DNA of 14,667 bases, taken from the NCBI RefSeq assembly GCF_002811955.1, contig NZ_NPEF01000088.1, positions 1 to 14,667 on the forward strand, in the 5' to 3' direction. The translations under genes were made by a program, and so were the position numbers. Source of the DNA: Leptospira ellisii (GTDB lineage Bacteria > Spirochaetota > Leptospiria > Leptospirales > Leptospiraceae). Under the pieces are notes generated by a model. That model had not been told where the DNA came from. It saw nothing but the letters and a program-made list of their open reading frames with translations, and did no database searches. This document shows, piece after piece, positions 7,589 through 14,667 of this stretch. Within the stretch, counting starts at the first letter, position 1; every line of letters begins with the position of its first letter.

Positions 7589-8724
7589 CGGGCAAGGGCA
7601 AAATCATCGTGGCTATGAGCGGGGGCGTGGACAGCGCCGTAACCGCAGGGCTTTTGATGGAGGAAGGATACGAGGTGATCGGAGTCAATCTCCGAACTTG
7701 GGAATACGAAGCCCCCGCCTGCGATACCACGAAAAAATCCTGTTGTTCCCCCGAGGATATCCGGGATGCGAGAGACGTGGGTCTCTCCTTGAAAATTCCG
7801 TTCTACGTCGTGAAGATGGAGAAGGTCTTTCAAGAGAAGGTGATCGACCGTTTTATCGACGACTACAAACACGGAAAAACCCCCAACCCTTGTGTGGAAT
7901 GCAACACTTTCGTAAAGTTCGGCGCGTTATTCGAAAAGGCGAAGGCGCTCGGAATCGATAAGATCGCCACGGGTCACTACGCGCGTATCGCGCGGAACGG
8001 GGATCGATACGCGATCGCCAACGGAATCGATTCCGCGAAAAATCAGGCTTATTATTTATACGGACTTTCCCAGGAGAATTTAAAAAACGTAATCTTTCCT
8101 TTAGGCGAAATGACCAAACCGGAAGTCCGGGAGATCGCAAGAAGAATGGGGCTTCCCGTGGCCGAAAAGGCCGAATCGCAGGAGATCTGTTTTATTCCCG
8201 AAAACGATTATAGAAAATTCTTGGAAAAGAAAAACGTGGAATTCACTCCGGGGTTTTTCAAACTGGCGGACGGACGAATCGTCGGAAAACACAAGGGCCG
8301 GGAGAATTTCACGATCGGTCAGAGAAAGGGGCTCGGCATAGCCTGGAGGAATCCGCTGTACGTCATCGCAATCGAAGATGACGGTTCCGTAATATTGGGA
8401 GAAGAGAATGAAACCTATACGGGTTCCTTCTCCGTGACGGACGCCAACTACCAGGGCATCGCTCCCATCGGCGAGGGGCAATCCTTGGAATGCCGCGTTC
8501 AGGTCCGTTACAGACATACTCCGATCCGTTGTAGAATCGTGAAACAAGGCGAGGACCTCGCGGTATTTCCTTTGGAGGAAGTGAGGGGAGTCACTCCCGG
8601 ACAATCGGCCGTCTTTTATCCTTTGGACGCCGACTATCTTTTGTTAGGCGGAATCATCCGGAAGGGAAGTATTCAAATGCAGATCCGGGAAACCGCGGAG
8701 TCCGCGGTTTCCGTTCAAGGTTAA
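7585..8724 (+). CDS. mnmA: tRNA-specific 2-thiouridylase
   Basis: A 379-residue cytosolic enzyme that adenylates and then thiolates uridine 34 in the wobble position of Lys, Glu and Gln tRNAs, taking sulphur from a cysteine desulphurase relay. The N-type ATP pyrophosphatase P-loop is SGGVDS (residues 12-17). C103 in NPCVECN and C202 in SQEICFIP are the catalytic cysteine pair expected in the family; TGHYAR and GQRKGLG are further signatures. The C-terminal third forms the beta-barrel domain. An extra Cys cluster near residues 46-54 (ACDTTKKSCC) occurs in related bacterial sequences as well, as far as I recall. The ATG overlaps the preceding stop, so translation is probably coupled. The last codons contain a perfect 12-bp inverted repeat. 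Confidence 0.96.
   Translation: MTGKGKIIVAMSGGVDSAVTAGLLMEEGYEVIGVNLRTWEYEAPACDTTKKSCCSPEDIRDARDVGLSLKIPFYVVKMEKVFQEKVIDRFIDDYKHGKTPNPCVECNTFVKFGALFEKAKALGIDKIATGHYARIARNGDRYAIANGIDSAKNQAYYLYGLSQENLKNVIFPLGEMTKPEVREIARRMGLPVAEKAESQEICFIPENDYRKFLEKKNVEFTPGFFKLADGRIVGKHKGRENFTIGQRKGLGIAWRNPLYVIAIEDDGSVILGEENETYTGSFSVTDANYQGIAPIGEGQSLECRVQVRYRHTPIRCRIVKQGEDLAVFPLEEVRGVTPGQSAVFYPLDADYLLLGGIIRKGSIQMQIRETAESAVSVQG
8688..8712. repeat. Perfect 12-bp inverted repeat at the end of mnmA
   Basis: Bases 8688-8699 are the exact reverse complement of 8701-8712, with one central base. As RNA it would fold into an 11-bp G+C-rich stem with a three-base loop, ending 10 bases before the mnmA TAA and 27 bases before the next start. 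No T-run follows directly. It could slow or stop transcription between mnmA and the fusion gene, protect an RNA end, or bind a dimeric protein. Confidence 0.75.
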
Positions 8725-8725
8725 C

Positions 8726-8730
8726 GGGGA
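8726..8730 (+). promoter_or_regulatory. Ribosome binding site supporting a TTG start
   Basis: GGGGA lies nine bases before TTG 8740 and just after the mnmA stop. It supports TTG 8740 as the start of the fusion gene, since no ATG occurs in frame before the ATP-grasp fold begins. Confidence 0.5.
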
Positions 8731-8739
8731 TTTTTCCTT

Positions 8740-11019
<2,280 letters not shown>

Positions 11020-11124
11020 ACAGAAAATCGTTTTACTAACCCGGCTTTTCCGATCCAATATTCAAACCGAAAATCGCGGGCGACGTCTTTCACGTCCGAC
11101 GAACCGGTTCTCGATCGAATTATC

Positions 11125-12204
11125 ATGGATAAAATCATCAACGATCCGGAAGCGATCCACAAGATCCTTCAATCCTTATTCACGAAATTACCAGTCGCCA
11201 TTCTCGTAAACGGCAGACCGTTTCCGGCGCGTGTGGTGGGTCTTAAGGATGCGGTTCGTATCGTGGTGACCTTACCTTCCGGAACTGCACCCGAATCCAA
11301 CCGCACCCTTTTTTTGATCCACAATCATCATCGTTTCGCCGCCAACTTCAAGGTGGAGATGCATAATCCTTCCAACGGAGTGGAACTTCTGCAGGCCAAC
11401 TCCATCCAAGTTTCCACCGCACAAAGGACGGAACAACGGATTCACGTCGATCCTTCCGCGAACGGAAAAACCAGCCTCACCAACATCATCAATCAGACGA
11501 ATCTCAGAAAGACCTTGGGATTCGCGGATAAGAAGATCGACGAGATCGTAAAAAAACACGCCAAACTTCTTCGGGAGAATTATCCGTATTCGGGGATCTT
11601 CTTTTCGGATCGGATGGACAACCGTCTTCGTCTGATGTACAATTTCGACCAACCCATCTTCATCTCCGATCGGAATTCCCGAGGCGACGGAAGCGGCGGT
11701 CCGCAGTTTCTTCCCTTTGCGGAATATCTCAAACTGATCTCCGTCAACAAACTCGAAGCGAGGATCACCTCCGAAATCTCCATCATGATCCGTTATAAGG
11801 GATATACGCCCCTGGGCTACATACAGATCCTTTCGGAAAAGGAGCTTACGACGAACGATTTCAATTCCGCTAATATAGCCGCGAATGCGGTTTCAAAGGA
11901 GATCATCGCCTCCGGTTTCTTTCAGGAATCGAAGGAGAAGTGCGCCGTGGACAACATATCCCTGCAGGGTCTCGGTTTTTTTCATCCGCAGTCCATATTC
12001 TTCTCCAGAAGTTTTACCGTGGGGGAAACGATCTTATTCGATCTCAATCTGGACGCGGAGCGGAAGGGAACGTTCCGCGCGGTGATACGGAACATCAACA
12101 ACACGGACAAGATGTTCCGTATCGGTTGCGAATTTTTCAATCTAAACGAACGCGAAGAGGGCATCATCCAGACGTATATCGATTCCAAGGAAACCGTATC
12201 CTGA
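11125..12204 (+). CDS. DUF1577/PilZ-like protein, possible c-di-GMP effector
   Basis: A 359-residue soluble protein. I associate this architecture with the Leptospira family DUF1577, from memory. The C-terminal part (about 265-350) looks like a PilZ barrel: N277-I-S-L-Q-G282 fits the [D/N]-x-S-x-x-G motif, followed by a SFTVGETILFDLNL strand pair and IGCEFFNL near the end. The R-x-x-x-R motif normally just before it is absent. An R101-TEQ-R105 followed closely by D109-P-S-A-N-G lies much earlier, so ligand binding, if any, may use separated parts. No membrane segment or catalytic motif is visible. It starts 105 bases after the fusion gene and is followed by the RluA-family gene. With a diguanylate cyclase upstream, a c-di-GMP response role is reasonable but unproven. 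Confidence 0.75.
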   Translation: MDKIINDPEAIHKILQSLFTKLPVAILVNGRPFPARVVGLKDAVRIVVTLPSGTAPESNRTLFLIHNHHRFAANFKVEMHNPSNGVELLQANSIQVSTAQRTEQRIHVDPSANGKTSLTNIINQTNLRKTLGFADKKIDEIVKKHAKLLRENYPYSGIFFSDRMDNRLRLMYNFDQPIFISDRNSRGDGSGGPQFLPFAEYLKLISVNKLEARITSEISIMIRYKGYTPLGYIQILSEKELTTNDFNSANIAANAVSKEIIASGFFQESKEKCAVDNISLQGLGFFHPQSIFFSRSFTVGETILFDLNLDAERKGTFRAVIRNINNTDKMFRIGCEFFNLNEREEGIIQTYIDSKETVS

Positions 12205-12242
12205 ATTCGGCTTCCCTCGATTCCGATCCCGGCTCGTCCGAT

Positions 12243-13283
12243 ATGCGGGAGAATTTTCCGTCTGCTCTGAGCGTAACCGTCGGTGCGGAGGAGTCGGGGA
12301 TTCGTCTCGACCATTTTCTCGCCAAAAAATTCACGTATCATTCCAGAACGGTCTGGCGTAAGGAGATCGACGCGGAGAGGATCCTCCTTTCCGGAAAAAA
12401 GTCCAAACCGGGCGCGGTGATAAAGGAAGGAGAAACGATCGTATACCTTCCCCGGTTTCAGGAAGAGCCGCCCGTGCGGACCGATTACGGGATTTTGTTC
12501 GAGGACGAGTTTCTGATAGCCGTCGATAAACCGGGGGATCTGCCCGTTCATCCCGCGGGAGTTTATCGCAAGGGAAACCTGTTGACCCTTCTTACCGAAT
12601 CGGGCGTTTATCCGAATTTGTTTCCGATCCATCGTCTGGATCGGGAAACCTCCGGCGTCGTGTTGTTCGCCAAGGATCCGAACACCGCGTCCTCGATCGC
12701 TTCTCTTTTTTCCTCGGGGAATATTCAAAAATACTATATTACGAAAGTATATGGAAGTTTTCCGAGACGCGTTCGGGCCTACGGGATCCTGACCGCGGAT
12801 CCCGATTCCAAAATCAGGAAAAAAAGGAAGTTCTCCCCTTTGTCTTCTCCGACGTCCCGGTTTCGAAAAAGATCCGTACGTTCGCTTCCGAATCAAACGG
12901 ACGTTTCTTCGGAAGGCGAGATTTGTCTGACCTATTTTAGAAAAATTGAATCTACTTCTTCGGCGTTGAATCCGCTTGCGCCGGACGGGACCAACGGAAA
13001 TCCCAGCTCTTACGTCCTGTGCCTGCCCGCGACGGGAAGGATGCACCAGATCCGGGCCACGTTATACGGTCTCGGGTTCCCCCTGTTCGGGGATAAACTT
13101 TACGGAAAAGACGAGGAGGTATTTTTGGAGTTTATAGAGGGAAAAAATCCGGATCTGATTCAGCGTCTGGGAATGGAAAGGCAGGCGCTGCACGCGTATG
13201 CGGTGCGTTTCGTTCATCCGGCCACGAAAAAAAGGATGAGGATACGGGCCCCTTTGCCGGAGGATTTTTATGAACGTTCGTAA
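12243..13283 (+). CDS. RluA-family RNA pseudouridine synthase
   Basis: A 346-residue protein converting specific uridines in rRNA or tRNA to pseudouridine. An N-terminal S4 RNA-binding domain (about residues 20-75; IRLDHFLAKK ... WRKEI) precedes the catalytic domain. HRLDRETSG (130-138) is the family signature, with catalytic D133; VDKPGDLPVHPAG and the late GRMHQIRATLYGLGFPLFGD segment are also typical. A basic, Ser-rich stretch around residues 195-230 (KIRKKRKF onward) is longer than I expect for RluC/RluD and may be a lineage insert. The frame stays open upstream to 11940 but that overlaps the PilZ-like gene; ATG 12243 is the first ATG after its stop. No ribosome site is clear. Its last 14 bases overlap nhaC. 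Target site cannot be told. Confidence 0.9.
   Translation: MRENFPSALSVTVGAEESGIRLDHFLAKKFTYHSRTVWRKEIDAERILLSGKKSKPGAVIKEGETIVYLPRFQEEPPVRTDYGILFEDEFLIAVDKPGDLPVHPAGVYRKGNLLTLLTESGVYPNLFPIHRLDRETSGVVLFAKDPNTASSIASLFSSGNIQKYYITKVYGSFPRRVRAYGILTADPDSKIRKKRKFSPLSSPTSRFRKRSVRSLPNQTDVSSEGEICLTYFRKIESTSSALNPLAPDGTNGNPSSYVLCLPATGRMHQIRATLYGLGFPLFGDKLYGKDEEVFLEFIEGKNPDLIQRLGMERQALHAYAVRFVHPATKKRMRIRAPLPEDFYERS
13259..13263 (+). promoter_or_regulatory. Strong ribosome binding site for nhaC
   Basis: GGAGG, six bases before ATG 13270, lies inside the last codons of the RluA-family gene. It fixes the nhaC start and means nhaC translation need not depend fully on the upstream gene. Confidence 0.65.
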
Positions 13284-14667
13284 CCCTGGGCTTTTCGAAT
13301 CCATGATCCCGGTCATCGTACTCGTGATGGGATTGGGATACGCGGGCGTCGTATTCGGAAACGGCACCGTGGACGGACCGGCGCAGATGATTCTCATCCT
13401 ATCGGGAACGGTCGCCGCACTTTTGGGAATCCGTCGCGGCACGGGATGGGAATCCCTGGAAGAATACATTCTGGATTCACTGAAGAACGTGCTCAAACCG
13501 GTGTTGATCCTGCTCTTGATCGGTTCTTTGATCGGAGTTTGGATCTGGTCTGGAATCGTCCCTTCCATGATCGTATGGGGATTGAAACTCCTCAAACCTT
13601 CCTTCTTTTTGGTCACCGCCTGCTTTTTGTCCTCGATCGTTTCCCTGATCACGGGAAGCTCCTGGTCCACGGCGGGTACGATCGGAATCGCGCTTATGGG
13701 AATCGGAACCACTCTGGGAATTTCACCCGGGATCGCCGCCGGAGCCGTGGTATCGGGAGCGTATTTCGGGGATAAACTTTCCCCGTTTTCCGAAACCACC
13801 AATCTCGCCTCTTCGATCGCGGGAACTCCCTTGTTCAAACACATTCAACATATGTTATATACTACGATTCCCGCCATGACGATCGCGATGATCGCCTTCA
13901 CGGTGATCGGTTTCGGTTACGCAGGAAACGGGGATTCCGAAGGGAAGGTGGGCGAGGTGATCGTTCTTTTGTCGAACACGTTTCGTATTCATCCTGCCCT
14001 GTTCGTTCCTCCGGTTCTTACCTTCGTTTTGATCTATTTCAAAATTCCCGCGATCCCCTCCATCCTTGCGGGAATCGTCTCCGGGATTCTTTCGGGGATT
14101 TTTCTACAACATCCGGATCTGGACTTTCAGGCGGTTTATCGCGAAGTATTGACGGCGGCCTCCAAAGGGAACGCCGCCGAAACCGGAAACGAACTTACCG
14201 ACGCCCTTCTTTCGAGAGGGGGGATGGCTTCGATGCTTCCCACCGTCTGGCTGATTTTTTCAGCGATGTTTTTTGCGGGTGCGATGGAAGGGGCCGGATT
14301 CATACAGAAGATCACGAAGGCGATCCTGAGATTCGCCGACACGGATCGTTCGCTTTTGACCGGAACGATTCTCACGAGTTTCGCGTCCAATCTGCTTTCT
14401 TCCGATCAATATCTTTCGATATTGGTTCCGGGAAAGATGTTCAAAAAAGCGTACGACGAAAGAGGATTGGATCCGAAAAATCTTTCCCGCGCGCTCGAGG
14501 ATTCGGGAACGGTCACATCGGCTCTCGTGCCTTGGAATACATGCGGTTCGTTTATGACGGCGGCGCTGGGAGTTCCAGTGGTCGTGTTTTTGCCGTTCGC
14601 GTTTTTTAATCTGGTAAGCCCGTTCATCTCCCTGTTGTGCGCTTGGACGGGATGGACGATCCGAAAG
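13270..14667 (+). CDS. nhaC: NhaC-family Na+/H+ antiporter, 3' end cut by window edge
   Basis: An inner-membrane antiporter expected to exchange internal Na+ for external protons. The frame is open from ATG 13270 to the right edge (466 codons without a stop). It is made of about ten or more hydrophobic segments. GSSWSTAGT (129-137) and GDKLSPFSETTNLA (from residue 167) are the hallmark NhaC segments, with polar and acidic residues likely lining the ion path. Near the end ALEDSGTVTSALVPWNTCG is the matching second-half motif. The family averages about 450-500 residues, so little is missing. It overlaps the RluA-family gene by 14 bp and has its own strong GGAGG. Some relatives exchange malate/lactate; that cannot be excluded from sequence. 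Confidence 0.93.
   Translation, partial: MNVRNPGLFESMIPVIVLVMGLGYAGVVFGNGTVDGPAQMILILSGTVAALLGIRRGTGWESLEEYILDSLKNVLKPVLILLLIGSLIGVWIWSGIVPSMIVWGLKLLKPSFFLVTACFLSSIVSLITGSSWSTAGTIGIALMGIGTTLGISPGIAAGAVVSGAYFGDKLSPFSETTNLASSIAGTPLFKHIQHMLYTTIPAMTIAMIAFTVIGFGYAGNGDSEGKVGEVIVLLSNTFRIHPALFVPPVLTFVLIYFKIPAIPSILAGIVSGILSGIFLQHPDLDFQAVYREVLTAASKGNAAETGNELTDALLSRGGMASMLPTVWLIFSAMFFAGAMEGAGFIQKITKAILRFADTDRSLLTGTILTSFASNLLSSDQYLSILVPGKMFKKAYDERGLDPKNLSRALEDSGTVTSALVPWNTCGSFMTAALGVPVVVFLPFAFFNLVSPFISLLCAWTGWTIRK

Noticed and set aside
11032..11061. Possible promoter (TTTACT, 18 bases, CAATAT) before the PilZ-like gene
   Set aside because: The -10 match is poor (about half the bases), and the 105-base gap can be crossed by read-through from the fusion gene.
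11082..11096. GACGT/ACGTC hairpin in the gap before the PilZ-like gene
   Set aside because: Only five perfect pairs and no T-run; too weak to call a terminator or operator.
11982..13046. Minus-strand frame of 354 codons across the PilZ-like and RluA-family genes
   Set aside because: Composition is Arg/Gly-rich and shadow-like, and both plus-strand genes carry clear family motifs.

Overview
The window looks like chromosomal DNA from a spirochaete of the Leptospira lineage. It combines a Kdo transferase (this lineage makes LPS; Borrelia and Treponema do not), a FlaA-like protein of the spirochaetal periplasmic flagellar sheath family, and a protein I recognise from memory as the Leptospira-associated DUF1577/PilZ-like type. 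Base composition judged by eye is near half G+C in coding DNA, well above that of L. interrogans, so a higher-GC relative is likelier. No transposase, integrase, phage gene, CRISPR array or rRNA is visible, and codon use looks uniform.

Layout. At the left edge waaA (minus strand, 3' end outside the window) starts almost back to back with a plus-strand HAD-family gene. That gene converges on, and overlaps at its 3' end, a minus-strand gene for a secreted FlaA-like protein. A plus-strand cluster follows from 2573 to 4798: a membrane-anchored, highly charged coiled-coil protein, a YggS-type PLP homeostasis protein, and proC. The 4799-5314 interval holds a long imperfect hairpin just after proC, a minus-strand initiator tRNA, and a probable pair of overlapping divergent promoters.

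From 5315 to the right edge everything is on the plus strand and tightly packed: a GAF-GGDEF diguanylate cyclase, a small four-cysteine protein, a lipoprotein with two aspartic-protease lobes, mnmA, an ATP-grasp/FMN-dehydrogenase fusion, a PilZ-like DUF1577 protein, an RluA-family pseudouridine synthase, and an NhaC Na+/H+ antiporter cut by the edge. Several of these genes overlap (37 bp, 4 bp and 14 bp), which suggests translational coupling. The c-di-GMP synthase and the PilZ-like protein may belong to one signalling circuit; MnmA and the RluA-family protein both modify RNA uridines.

The most unusual item is the 759-residue protein at 8740-11019. It joins a complete ATP-grasp ligase module to an FMN-dependent alpha-hydroxy-acid dehydrogenase module through a CX2CX2CX4C cysteine segment. 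I know of no characterised pathway for this combination. Other points of interest are a perfect 12-bp inverted repeat at the end of mnmA, the single-chain two-lobed aspartic protease lipoprotein, the cyclase's missing product-inhibition arginine, and a HAD protein with Met in place of the usual second Asp.
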